From: JANQEU01 sp965242805
Lineage (GTDB): Bacteria; Bacteroidota; Bacteroidia; Cytophagales; Cyclobacteriaceae
Assembly: GCA_965242805.1 (NCBI GenBank)
Contig: CBDETD010000002.1
Location: 5,084,001-5,148,000 of the forward strand
Direction of reading: 5' to 3'
DNA length: 64,000 nt
Position 1 is the stretch's first letter, and each line of letters begins with the position of its first letter. The position numbers and the translations under genes are program-made. This document shows, in pieces, positions 26,843 through 34,210 of the stretch. Below the pieces are notes generated by a model. That model saw nothing but the letters and a program-made list of their open reading frames with translations, did not search any database and had not been told where the DNA came from.

Positions 26843-27507
26843 TCCCAATTATGATGAAGATACGAATATTGATATTTACAGTAGCCCTTTCAATGATCTC
26901 ACTGACAATTGGATGGTTGTTTTGGGAGCAGGAAGTAAAATATGCTCTTCCAACTCCCATTCCTACCAACTTCGTAGACATTGAAATACGCCAGACCATT
27001 GACCTCAGTAATTATATAGAGATCAATCAAGGGAAAAATACCTTATTGCACTTCTTTAGTGACAATTGTGCATGCTCACGTTTCAACATGAAGGAATTCG
27101 AACGACTTGCTAAAAAATATGAGGATGACATTGATTTTTTTGTAGTCATACAGTCTGACAAGCAAGAGGACCTGGAAGAATTCAAATCAGATTATGAATT
27201 GGATATACTCACCATCCTGGACAAAGATGGATCCATTTCCGACATATGTGGCATTTATGCTACACCGCAGGCTGTCATCATCGATGAACAGTCCAAACTG
27301 TATTACAAAGGAAATTACAACAAGGCGCGGTTCTGTACGCGTAAGGAGACCCGTTTTGTCCAGGTGGCCCTGGATAATCTCCTACAGGGAGAGGAATTGC
27401 CTCCTTACGTGGAGCTGGCTGTGACTCAACCATATGGATGTACATTACCATCCGATGAAGAATATCATACAGCGAATACACAATCACTTTTTAGCTTTTT
27501 AAATTAA
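26839..27507 (+). CDS. Membrane-anchored thioredoxin-fold protein (222 aa)
   Basis: An N-terminal hydrophobic helix (~6-27) acts as signal anchor. The thioredoxin-like domain (~55-190) has the strand LLHFFSDNCACSRFNMKEFERLAKKY, so the active site is CACS (C-x-C rather than CxxC). A second strand (IDFFVVIQSD) and the cis-Pro segment YATPQAVIIDE follow. An additional cysteine occurs in KARFCTRKE and one in PYGCTLP near the C-terminus. The fold assignment is firm; a redox role at the periplasmic face is inferred. Translation probably starts at 26839 (ATGA overlap with the preceding gene), with MMKIRIL at 26851 as alternative. The next gene follows after 17 bp. Confidence 0.72.
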   Translation: MIPIMMKIRILIFTVALSMISLTIGWLFWEQEVKYALPTPIPTNFVDIEIRQTIDLSNYIEINQGKNTLLHFFSDNCACSRFNMKEFERLAKKYEDDIDFFVVIQSDKQEDLEEFKSDYELDILTILDKDGSISDICGIYATPQAVIIDEQSKLYYKGNYNKARFCTRKETRFVQVALDNLLQGEELPPYVELAVTQPYGCTLPSDEEYHTANTQSLFSFLN

Positions 27508-27524
27508 AAAAACCAACTTTCGTT

Positions 27525-28283
27525 ATGTCAATAATAGAATCAAAACAACAAGAATTTGATAGAGTCAATAACAGATTTATTGATGAAGTAAATCAGAGGT
27601 CAGACAGACTGCTGGAATTGTTTCTTTGGGGTTACTATACCTTCGGAATATGTATATCATTATTTTATGACACCTGGTTGATTGGCTTGTCCGTGGGGAG
27701 TCTGGTCATGGTGGCGTACTACCTATCGAAATTTATGTTTCCCAAGACAAGCTTGAGACATTATATAATGAGTGGAGGTATTGCCATTTTTATGGGGCAG
27801 TTCATCTATCAAATGCACGGATTATTTGAAATGCATTTCTTTGCTTTTATTGGTGCTACCTTACTTATTTCATATCAAAACTGGAAAACACTCGTTCCAC
27901 TTGCTGCTATCATTGTGGCACATCACGCCATTTTTGGGTGGTTACAATATCAAAGTTTCTCCACTAGCAGTGCCAATAAGGTGTACTTTACACAATTGGA
28001 TTATATGGACCTACAAACGTTCATTATTCACTGTAGTCTAGCAGTTATTATTTTATTGATATGTGGTATCTGGTCTTATGACCTCAGGAAAAGAACCAGA
28101 AATAATACTCGGAACATTGTTGAGATCGAACATTTGAGCGATGTGATGGCAAAGAATATGGAATACGCCTCAGCCCTGGTTAGTGATGATGCAGTTGATG
28201 TAGTAGAACCAAAAGGAGAAGGCGATCTCATGGGTAAAATGTTAAAAGAGATCCATTTGAAGTTAAAGGGAGAGATGGTATAG
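27525..28283 (+). CDS. Six-helix MCP-type membrane sensor without output domain (252 aa)
   Basis: Six membrane helices span ~30-205. The central block QMHGLFEMHFFAFIGATLLI, then YQNWKTLVPLAAIIVAHHAI, is the signature of a membrane sensory region otherwise found at the N-terminus of methyl-accepting chemotaxis proteins and cyclic-di-GMP enzymes. Here the protein ends after a ~45-residue cytoplasmic tail (IEHLSDVMAKNMEYASAL ... MGKMLKEIHLKLKGEMV). This tail resembles the first helical segment after the membrane part, but no MCP signalling, GGDEF or kinase domain follows. The stop is genuine: a terminator follows at once. It forms a unit with the thioredoxin-fold gene upstream. Confidence 0.7.
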   Translation: MSIIESKQQEFDRVNNRFIDEVNQRSDRLLELFLWGYYTFGICISLFYDTWLIGLSVGSLVMVAYYLSKFMFPKTSLRHYIMSGGIAIFMGQFIYQMHGLFEMHFFAFIGATLLISYQNWKTLVPLAAIIVAHHAIFGWLQYQSFSTSSANKVYFTQLDYMDLQTFIIHCSLAVIILLICGIWSYDLRKRTRNNTRNIVEIEHLSDVMAKNMEYASALVSDDAVDVVEPKGEGDLMGKMLKEIHLKLKGEMV

Positions 28284-28305
28284 TTGGTAGGATCCAATGA
28301 ACAAA

Positions 28306-28338
28306 AAGAAGACAGCTATAGTATGACTGTCTTTTTTT
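28306..28338 (+). terminator. Terminator after the sensor gene
   Basis: AAGACAG / CTGTCTT with a short A/T-rich loop is followed by TTTTT. There is also a T run on the - side, so it may act both ways and may be an old tRNA terminator (see the adjacent remnant). Confidence 0.75.
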
Positions 28339-28440
28339 AGCCCCCTCGGACGGATTACTCGTACGCACTAGCATGAGCTCTACCTCTCGTGAACCTTCGC
28401 TTCGCTTGGTTTCGAACCTGCGGTTCTCATCCGGTAAGTA
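28339..28440 (-). pseudogene. tRNA-Thr 3'-end remnant in a degenerate duplicate
   Basis: On the - strand the bases at 28339-28356 read AATCCGTCCGAGGGGGCT. They match the last part of the intact tRNA-Thr (AATCCGTCCGGGGGCT) with one extra base, and both are followed by a hairpin containing CAGTCATA. The rest of a tRNA (D arm, anticodon) is absent. The sequence upstream instead contains a GGTTCGAAACC palindrome and short GAACC/GGTTC repeats. Confidence 0.5.
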
Positions 28441-28445
28441 ATAAA

Positions 28446-28472
28446 AAAGGCAGTCATGATATGACTGCCTTT
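28446..28472 (-). terminator. Terminator of tRNA-Thr
   Basis: AAAGGCAGTCAT-GAT-ATGACTGCCTTT is a perfect inverted repeat. On the - strand it lies just after the tRNA and is followed by TTTTTT. Confidence 0.8.
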
Positions 28473-28476
28473 GAAG

Positions 28477-28550
28477 AGCCCCCGGACGGATTCGAACCGC
28501 CGACCCGCTGATTACAAGTCAGCTGCTCTGGCCAGCTGAGCTACGGAGGC
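28477..28550 (-). tRNA. tRNA-Thr (anticodon TGT)
   Basis: On the - strand the acceptor GCCTCCG pairs with CGGGGGC (one T-G), with discriminator T. The D arm is GCTC/GAGC, the anticodon stem GCTGA/TCAGC holds loop CTTGTAA (UGU), and the T arm contains GGTTCGAATCC. Length 74 nt, no encoded CCA. Confidence 0.93.
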
Positions 28551-28723
28551 ATCAGCATTTTTATGAGTCGCTTTTTTTAAAGCGATTGCAAATGTAAACG
28601 GACTACCCATTTTTGCAAAAACATGTGGAGATAATATTTTCTATCACCTGATTAATATCACAGCACCAAACCCAACCATTTTTCATTATCTTCGTAAAAT
28701 CGACAAAGGTGTAACAAATAGAT

Positions 28724-29062
28724 ATGAAAGGAACGAATATTGGTGAGTTTGAAGAGTTGGTCTTGTTGACAGTTGGCTTATTGTATGACGATGCCTATGG
28801 TCTGTCTATTGTGGAAAACCTCAAAAAGGAAACGGGAAGGAAAGTGACGCTTAGTGCCGTGCACAAAGTATTGCTGAGGTTGGAAGCGAAGGGGTTTCTC
28901 AAATCTCGAATAGGTGGTGCAACGAAGGAAAGAGGTGGCCGAAGCAAAAAACTTTATCAGTTGACTCACCTAGGCAAAAGCGTAGTGATACAACTCAAAG
29001 AAATGAGGTCCAGGATCTGGGATGCCATTCCTAATGTGGTTTGGGAAGGTGTGAAGTCATGA
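28724..29062 (+). CDS. PadR-family transcriptional regulator (112 aa)
   Basis: A winged-helix regulator of the PadR type: FEELVLLTVGLLYDDAYGLSIVENL, SAVHKVLLRLEAKGFLKSRIG and the wing-to-helix segment RSKKLYQLTHLGKSVV. It lacks the long C-terminal dimerisation helix of larger PadR proteins. Its stop codon overlaps the ATG of the next gene (ATGA). A PadR regulator coupled to a prefix-domain permease is a recurrent Bacteroidota arrangement, so it probably controls that transporter. Confidence 0.92.
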   Translation: MKGTNIGEFEELVLLTVGLLYDDAYGLSIVENLKKETGRKVTLSAVHKVLLRLEAKGFLKSRIGGATKERGGRSKKLYQLTHLGKSVVIQLKEMRSRIWDAIPNVVWEGVKS

Positions 29063-31632
29063 ATGAACTCATGCCTCCTGGATGGATGACCAGATTATTT
29101 CGCAGCTTTTGTGACCCGAAACTGGTGGAGATATTTGAAGGGGATCTGTACGAACAGTTCCAGGAGAATGTCAATGTCCACGGTCTCAGAAAAGCAAAAA
29201 GACTCTACCTGTGGAACATCGTATTATTTTTTCAACCATTCGCAATTAGGAAAAGGTTCAACTCAAAAACAACAACAATGGATATGTATTGGAATTACCT
29301 GAAGATCGGATATCGAAATTTGATCCGACACAAAAGTGTTTCAACCATCAAAATATTTGGTCTGGCCGTAGGTATGGCTTGTGCGTTACTGATCTTGCTC
29401 TACGTCCAATTCCAGTTCAGTTACAATACCAATCAGAGCAAGGGTGATAGAATTGTCCGACTGGAAAGTGAAACCTGGGTGATCATGCCTCCCTACCTGA
29501 AGGAAACTATGCAGGCGATACCAGAGGTGGAAGAGGCGGTTCGATTCTTTTTCTGGTATGAACCGACACTAAAATACGAAGAGAAAGTCTTCACCATTCG
29601 CAATTTTGCTTTGGTCGACTCGACTGTCTTTAAGGTCTTTGATTTCAAATTTCTGGCGGGAAGTCCTGAAACCGCTTTTGAGAATCCTAATTCGATTGTT
29701 CTGACGAGGTCCACTGCACGGAAGCTATTTGGTGATCAAAATCCGATTGGGGAATCTATAGTGGTGGGTGAACCGGATCGTTTTATGGTCAGTGCAGTAA
29801 TTGAGGATGTGGAGGGTATACATATGGAAATAAATGGATTAATTACACTTCAGGATGTGGTTCATATTACAGGAGATGAAGATTTTCTAACGTCCAGAAA
29901 TCATAATTTTGATATCTACCTACTTCTTCATCCCAATGTCGAAAGGACTCTTCTTACAGAAAAAATTAATACGAGAGCAGTTGAGGTAGATAACTATGGA
30001 AGTGATCCATTGATCGTTCGTGATTTCCGTGATATTTATTTTGCTAGTGATCTTCAGTATGAAAAGAATACAAAACATGGTAACCTTAATCTTGTGATCA
30101 GTTTTACGGCCATTGCAATTCTGATTTTATTGATTGCATGTATCAATTTCATAAATCTTACAATTGCCAAAACAAGAACGCGGGAGAAGGAAATTGCACT
30201 TAGGAAAGTGACAGGTGCCATCGAGAGAAATCTCAGAGTCCAGTTTTTCACGGAGACCATTCTTGTAGTACTGCTATCCTTTGTATTGGCACTAATTTTG
30301 GTATGGTCATTTTTACCAAGATTCAGCAATCTGGTAGGCGAACCTCTGTATCTGCTATCGACATCGTCAATAATTATTTTGATCCTTCTAGGTGTCGTTT
30401 TATTCACAGTTTTGGCGTCGGGCCTATATCCGGCTTTTTATCTAGCCAGGACAAAGACACTCAATATCTTACGAGGCAAAACGGGTAGAAGTCTGAAGAA
30501 TTCCACATTCAACAAATTCCTGATCTCATTCCAGTATGCGATCTCTATTTTCCTCATAATTGCAACAATCACCGTAGTTCGTCAGCTGGATTTCATGCAG
30601 AATAAAGATCTGGGGATTAGTCATGATCTCATATTGACATCCATGGTTAGGGGAGATAAATTCAGAGGAGATTCAACCAAAGTTTTGGCTGCCAAAGAAG
30701 CTTTCAGGACTGAGTTATTGAAGAATCCTAATGTAATTGGGGTCACGTTTTTGAATCAGATCCCGGGTAAGATTACAAATACCTATGGATTTGGTGTTCC
30801 CGAAGACAGTCTATTCATAGCGACCAAGGTCATAAACACGGATCCCTATTTCCTGGACTTGATGAAAATCGAAATTCATGAAGGAAGATTTTTCGATGAA
30901 AATATTATGTCTGACCTGGATCGAAAGATCATTTTGAATCAGGAGGCAGTAAAACAGTTGGAGTTGGAAGATCCTATTGGTTCCATTATTAGTCAGGCAG
31001 GCAGGAAAGTGGAAGTGATCGGAGTTGTGAAGGACTTTCATTATAACTCTGTTCAGAATCAGATCGAACCTATGGTGATGATCTGGGATTGGTGGACCAA
31101 TAGAGCTTGCATAAAACTTTCTGGAAGCGACCTGGACCAGGCAATAGTAGATGTTAGCGATGTTTACCAGAGATTTAGCCCTGATGTAGGATTTGATTAT
31201 GAGTTTCTTGATCAAAGTTTTGCCAGAAACTACTATCAGGAAAAGCGATTGAAAAAGATCATATCTTATTTCGTTGGGTTGGCTATCATACTTTCCTGTC
31301 TAGGACTTTATGCTTTAACTGCATTAGTGGCAGAACAAAAAACGAAGGAAATAGGCATCAGGAAAGCTTTAGGTTCATCATACAGAGATATAATCCTCCT
31401 GGTCACCAACAGGTTTTCAAAATCTGTGTTGCTCGCCAATCTTGTTTCATGGCCAATTGCGTATTACCTGTTAAGTGAATGGCTGATGACATTTCATTAC
31501 AGGATAAACTTAGGAATCGGGATCTTTTTGATCAGTGGATTAGTGGCCTTTGTGATCGCATTTGCAACGATGGGTATACAAGGCATTAAGTCAGCTATGC
31601 TTAATCCCGTTGATAGCTTGAAGTACGAGTGA
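29059..31632 (+). CDS. ABC transporter permease with permease prefix domain 2 (857 aa)
   Basis: Residues 1-75 form the cytoplasmic 'permease prefix domain 2' (PPGWMTRLFRSFCDPKLVEIF, GDLYEQFQENVNVHGLRKA), which is specific to PadR-linked permeases. An FtsX/MacB permease follows: helix ~95-115, periplasmic MacB domain, FtsX block 1 (~345-455; ILLIACINFINLTIAKTRTREKEIALRK), a second periplasmic domain and FtsX block 2 (~735-855; ALVAEQKTKEIGIRKALGSS). Start chosen at 29059 from the ATGA overlap with padR and because family members begin with this Met-Asn/Pro-Pro segment; a longer in-frame ORF starts at 29041. The last 78 bp plus the following intergenic bases are duplicated at 32476. No ATPase gene is adjacent. 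Confidence 0.93.
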   Translation: MNELMPPGWMTRLFRSFCDPKLVEIFEGDLYEQFQENVNVHGLRKAKRLYLWNIVLFFQPFAIRKRFNSKTTTMDMYWNYLKIGYRNLIRHKSVSTIKIFGLAVGMACALLILLYVQFQFSYNTNQSKGDRIVRLESETWVIMPPYLKETMQAIPEVEEAVRFFFWYEPTLKYEEKVFTIRNFALVDSTVFKVFDFKFLAGSPETAFENPNSIVLTRSTARKLFGDQNPIGESIVVGEPDRFMVSAVIEDVEGIHMEINGLITLQDVVHITGDEDFLTSRNHNFDIYLLLHPNVERTLLTEKINTRAVEVDNYGSDPLIVRDFRDIYFASDLQYEKNTKHGNLNLVISFTAIAILILLIACINFINLTIAKTRTREKEIALRKVTGAIERNLRVQFFTETILVVLLSFVLALILVWSFLPRFSNLVGEPLYLLSTSSIIILILLGVVLFTVLASGLYPAFYLARTKTLNILRGKTGRSLKNSTFNKFLISFQYAISIFLIIATITVVRQLDFMQNKDLGISHDLILTSMVRGDKFRGDSTKVLAAKEAFRTELLKNPNVIGVTFLNQIPGKITNTYGFGVPEDSLFIATKVINTDPYFLDLMKIEIHEGRFFDENIMSDLDRKIILNQEAVKQLELEDPIGSIISQAGRKVEVIGVVKDFHYNSVQNQIEPMVMIWDWWTNRACIKLSGSDLDQAIVDVSDVYQRFSPDVGFDYEFLDQSFARNYYQEKRLKKIISYFVGLAIILSCLGLYALTALVAEQKTKEIGIRKALGSSYRDIILLVTNRFSKSVLLANLVSWPIAYYLLSEWLMTFHYRINLGIGIFLISGLVAFVIAFATMGIQGIKSAMLNPVDSLKYE

Positions 31633-31771
31633 TATGAGTGTTAATTAGTCCGGTAAGGAAGTAACTTCATCACCAGACTGGCTGGAAGAAGTTTCATTTT
31701 TTTTCTGATTTTTTCTTCTTACCATTTCTTCAGTGTATCCGGAGGCCAGGATACCTGTCGGCAATGCAATT
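31554..31771. repeat. 218-bp direct repeat, left copy
   Basis: It covers the 3' end of the permease gene, the short spacer and a 3' fragment of the ion-channel gene. It matches 32476-32693 at a constant offset of 922 bp with six substitutions and no gaps counted by eye (about 97% identity). It contains GGAAGTAACTTC, the same core as the REP hairpins inside the insertion. Confidence 0.92.
31645..31771 (-). pseudogene. 3' fragment of the ion-channel gene
   Basis: The last ~42 codons of the channel (ending SGDEVTSLPD) are present without the rest of the gene. The fragment is cut at the junction with the inserted element and is a by-product of the 218-bp duplication. Confidence 0.85.
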
Positions 31772-31777
31772 GAAATT

Positions 31778-31804
31778 CTAGGGCGGAAGTTACTTCCGCT
31801 CACC
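31778..31804. repeat. REP-type hairpin, left end
   Basis: The palindrome GCGGAAGTTACTTCCGC (one-base centre) is flanked by CTAG on the left and TCACC on the right. It mirrors the right-end hairpin in inverted orientation. Confidence 0.75.
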
Positions 31805-31809
31805 AGGTA

Positions 31810-32361
31810 CTATTCAATGAACTTCACATCAATCAATCCACCAAGTCCTGCATAATTCGAGGCGCTCGAATATAAGTAGTGTTCCGGCTCTGAAACGATC
31901 CCAGCTTTCACCGGGTTTTGATGTACATACTTCAACTTCTGATCCATTATCTCATTGTCGAAGAGTTCTATAGGATGATAAGTGTTTTGCCAAAAACAAT
32001 ATTTCTGATGTTTATTGGTTTTCGATGCTTCTTCACTAAAAATTCTTAACATCCAGTCCTTGCGACTCTCTCTCAAATTTGATTCAATAGCTCGACAAAT
32101 ATGAACAGAGGTGAATTTCTTGAAATCTCGAATGATGTCCTCGATTTTTGTGATCCTTTTTCTTCCGACTATCATATGAATGTGATTGCTCATCAGACAC
32201 CAGGAAAACACCATCAGTCCTTTGTTGTCCTGACAGTGTTTGATACTATCAACCATTAATTCTCTGTATACGAGCCTAGTGAAAACGTCTACCCATCTCA
32301 CAACAGCAAAGGTTATAAAGTATAAAGAGTCTTGATCACGGATCTTGTATTTCTCACTCAT
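31810..32361 (-). CDS. REP-associated tyrosine transposase (Y1_Tnp, IS200-like), 183 aa
   Basis: A single-strand HUH-type transposase of the RAYT branch. The metal-binding motif MSNHIHMIV (~57-65) and the catalytic tyrosine in YVHQNPVKAGIV (~150) are intact. The N-terminal strand SLYFITFAVVRWVDVFTR and the QNTYHPIELFD segment are typical. RAYTs are domesticated relatives of IS200/IS605 TnpA that process REP hairpins. The frame has no defects, so the protein could be active. Its stop lies 6 bp inside the left REP hairpin. Confidence 0.92.
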   Translation of the reverse strand: MSEKYKIRDQDSLYFITFAVVRWVDVFTRLVYRELMVDSIKHCQDNKGLMVFSWCLMSNHIHMIVGRKRITKIEDIIRDFKKFTSVHICRAIESNLRESRKDWMLRIFSEEASKTNKHQKYCFWQNTYHPIELFDNEIMDQKLKYVHQNPVKAGIVSEPEHYLYSSASNYAGLGGLIDVKFIE

Positions 32362-32438
32362 TGGATCAAGATACGAAGAAATCTTTACTTTGTTATTAAC
32401 TGATTTATATTGCTATTATATTTATATCCTGCAGTATA

Positions 32439-32472
32439 GGTGAGTGGAAGTAGGAAGTAACTTCCACTCTAG
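32439..32472. repeat. REP-type hairpin, right end
   Basis: GAGTGGAAGT and ACTTCCACTC form a stem around AGGAAGTA. It is flanked by GGT on the left and TAG on the right, in inverted orientation to the left-end hairpin. Confidence 0.75.
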
Positions 32473-32475
32473 CTC

Positions 32476-32554
32476 GATCGCATTTGCAACGATGGGTATA
32501 CAAGGCATTAAGTCAGCTATGCTTAATCCTGTTGATAGCTTGAAGTACGAGTGA
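32476..32554 (+). pseudogene. 3' fragment of the permease gene
   Basis: The last ~25 codons of the permease at 29059 (AFATMGIQGIKSAMLNPVDS, then LKYE and stop) with no upstream part. It belongs to the right copy of the 218-bp duplication. Confidence 0.85.
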
Positions 32555-32693
32555 TGTGACTGTTAATTAGTCCGGTAAGGAAGTAACTTCATCGCCAGAC
32601 TGGCTGGAAGAAGTTTCATTTTTTTTCTGATTTTTCCTTCTTACCATTTCTTCAGTGTACCCGGAGGCCAGGATACCTGTCGGCAATGCAATT
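32476..32693. repeat. 218-bp direct repeat, right copy
   Basis: Partner of 31554-31771 at an offset of 922 bp. This copy contains the intact 3' end of the channel gene and a broken 3' end of the permease; the left copy is the reverse. Confidence 0.92.
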
Positions 32694-33370
32694 AAGCCTA
32701 TTCCTAAAAGAGTAATGATCCCACCCAAGACTTTGCCAGCCCCGGTAATTGGGACCACATCTCCATAACCGACTGTTGTCAATGTTACAACTCCCCACCA
32801 GAGAGATTTTGAAATACTGGAAAAATGTTCTGGTTGTACATCTCGCTCAAGATGGTACATCAAAGTGGATACGATCACCAGAATTATTGCAATGAGAACT
32901 GTTGTAACCATAAGGTCTTCTTTCTTTTCTTTCAGAACGTTTCGAATTAATTCAAATGCCCTGGAATAACGAGCCATCTTCAACAACCTGAATACTCTGA
33001 AAAGCCGAAGTATTCTTAAAAACCTTAGATCAATCCCAACAAAAGGAAGGTAGAATGGAAGTATTGCCAAAAGGTCGATGATTGCAATAGGAGAGAGCAT
33101 CCAACGTAATCTGCCACTAATGGATCTCCGATATTTGGCTTTTTCCACAATGGTCCATAATCTCAGCAGATATTCGGCGGTAAATACGATAACCGAAAAT
33201 GTCTCGAAGAATTCAAAATAGTTACCATAACTATCTCTTAGCCCAGCTTCGGATTCCAGTATTATGTCAATAATACTCAGTACAATGAGCGTCATGATGA
33301 AGATGTCGAAATAATGACTGGCATCCTTCTTATGCGAAGGTTCTACGATCTGGAAGATGTACTTACGCAT
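32567..33370 (-). CDS. Voltage-gated-type potassium channel (267 aa)
   Basis: A six-helix ion transport protein of the bacterial Kv type. S1-S3 lie at ~20-110. S4 carries regularly spaced arginines (RFLRILRLFRVFRLLKMAR, ~117-135), S5 lies at ~150-172 and the pore loop has the K+ selectivity filter TTVGYGD (198-204). S6 ends LIALPTGILASGYTEEM. The C-terminus is a short polar tail (KKNETSSSQSGDEV). No RCK/TrkA domain is attached. Its last 127 bp are duplicated on the far side of the RAYT insertion, yet this copy is complete. Confidence 0.93.
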   Translation of the reverse strand: MRKYIFQIVEPSHKKDASHYFDIFIMTLIVLSIIDIILESEAGLRDSYGNYFEFFETFSVIVFTAEYLLRLWTIVEKAKYRRSISGRLRWMLSPIAIIDLLAILPFYLPFVGIDLRFLRILRLFRVFRLLKMARYSRAFELIRNVLKEKKEDLMVTTVLIAIILVIVSTLMYHLERDVQPEHFSSISKSLWWGVVTLTTVGYGDVVPITGAGKVLGGIITLLGIGLIALPTGILASGYTEEMVRRKNQKKNETSSSQSGDEVTSLPD

Positions 33371-33461
33371 GGTGGAGTTTGGTCGAAGGTTGAGCTTGTT
33401 CTAAGTTAGTAGTTTTGATCCAAAATTCGTGAAGAGAAGTAAGGATAAGATATTTGAATAC

Positions 33462-33477
33462 ATGAACATTTATTCAT
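33462..33477. promoter_or_regulatory. Palindrome in the divergent channel/Crp promoter region
   Basis: ATGAA-N6-TTCAT is a 16-bp dyad of Crp-site size, 37 bp before the Crp/Fnr gene. It shares ATGTTCAT with the region upstream of the iron-sulfur/NrfD gene at 36039. Whether it is an autoregulatory site is inference. Confidence 0.4.
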
Positions 33478-33513
33478 ATAATTGGGTTGTGTAATAGATA
33501 ACCTGCTAAACAA

Positions 33514-34143
33514 ATGGAAGTATTGATCGACGAGGTACTCAAGAAAATAAACTTTGAACCTGACCTCATCAAAGAGATCCTGCAAGTTGGTCGATTAAAG
33601 CGGGTCAAAGCTGGAGATGCTGCAGTGAGTCCAGGTAGCAAATCGGATGAAATGCCTTTTGTTCTCGAGGGACTTCTTAAGCTGATAAGACAGGATAGCA
33701 ATGGAAACGAAATATTTCTATACTTCCTTGAATCGGGTGAAGCCTGTGCAATGTCTATCACTTGCTGCCTTGTCGGTCGAACCAGCCAATTCAAACTCGA
33801 GGCAGAAGAGGACTCAGTTCTCTGGATGATCCCTATCAGTTATATGGATAGGTGGGTTACAAAGTATAATTCCTTCAGGGTATTCGTATTTGAATCATAT
33901 CAAGCACGTTTTGATGAACTTCTGGAGACCATAGATACAATTTCGTTCATGAAAATGGATGAAAGACTCTACAAATTCCTCCTTGATAAGAAACAGGCTA
34001 CAGGATCTTTTGTCATCAATCAGACGCATGAGCAAATTGCCCGGGAATTGAATACTTCTCGGGTGGTGGTCTCCCGACTTCTAAAACAACTGGAGAAACA
34101 GGAGAAGATTGAACAGTATCGCAATAGGATCGAGATCCTTTAA
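33514..34143 (+). CDS. Crp/Fnr-family transcriptional regulator (209 aa)
   Basis: The N-terminal cyclic-nucleotide-binding-type beta roll (~20-115) lacks the cAMP-binding GE.xxxRS arginine-serine pair. In its place the roll has GEACAMSITCCLVG with C78, C84 and C85. A dimerisation helix (~115-140) and a C-terminal winged helix (~150-209; TGSFVINQTHEQIARELNTS, RVVVSRLLKQLEKQ as recognition helix) follow. The clustered cysteines, and the position at the head of a sulfur-oxidation gene set, suggest sensing of a sulfur species (for example persulfide), but this is inference. It is the natural candidate to bind the TGTAAC-N4-GTTACA palindromes found before four downstream transcription units. Confidence 0.9.
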   Translation: MEVLIDEVLKKINFEPDLIKEILQVGRLKRVKAGDAAVSPGSKSDEMPFVLEGLLKLIRQDSNGNEIFLYFLESGEACAMSITCCLVGRTSQFKLEAEEDSVLWMIPISYMDRWVTKYNSFRVFVFESYQARFDELLETIDTISFMKMDERLYKFLLDKKQATGSFVINQTHEQIARELNTSRVVVSRLLKQLEKQEKIEQYRNRIEIL

Positions 34144-34149
34144 ATCATA

Positions 34150-34194
34150 TGTAACTATAGTTACTTTTGTCCTGAACAATAATTCCCAATTTTG
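34150..34194 (+). promoter_or_regulatory. Operator-like palindrome and promoter of SulP gene 1
   Basis: TGTAACTATAGTTACT (34150-34165) is one mismatch from the palindrome TGTAAC-N4-GTTACA. CAATTTTG at 34187-34194 is one mismatch from the -7 box TAnnTTTG. The distance from the palindrome centre to the first base of the box is 29.5 bp, the same as in front of 42348 and 43951. Confidence 0.65.
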
Positions 34195-34210
34195 GAAGGA
34201 ATTGGGGTAG

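Larger units (their letters stand above)
31772..32475 (-). mobile_element. RAYT/REP insertion between duplicated host sequences
   Basis: This 704-bp segment is present only between the two 218-bp direct repeats. It contains a REP-type hairpin at each end in inverted orientation (31778-31804 and 32439-32472) and a REP-associated tyrosine transposase gene. The two hairpins share GGTGAG(C/T)GGAAGT at one side and AACTTCC(G/A)C(C/T)CTAG at the other, the arrangement of a bacterial interspersed mosaic element around its own transposase. Confidence 0.8.

Noticed and set aside
29041..29058. Earlier in-frame start of the prefix-domain permease
   Set aside because: The ATGA overlap with padR and the typical PPGWM start favour 29059.
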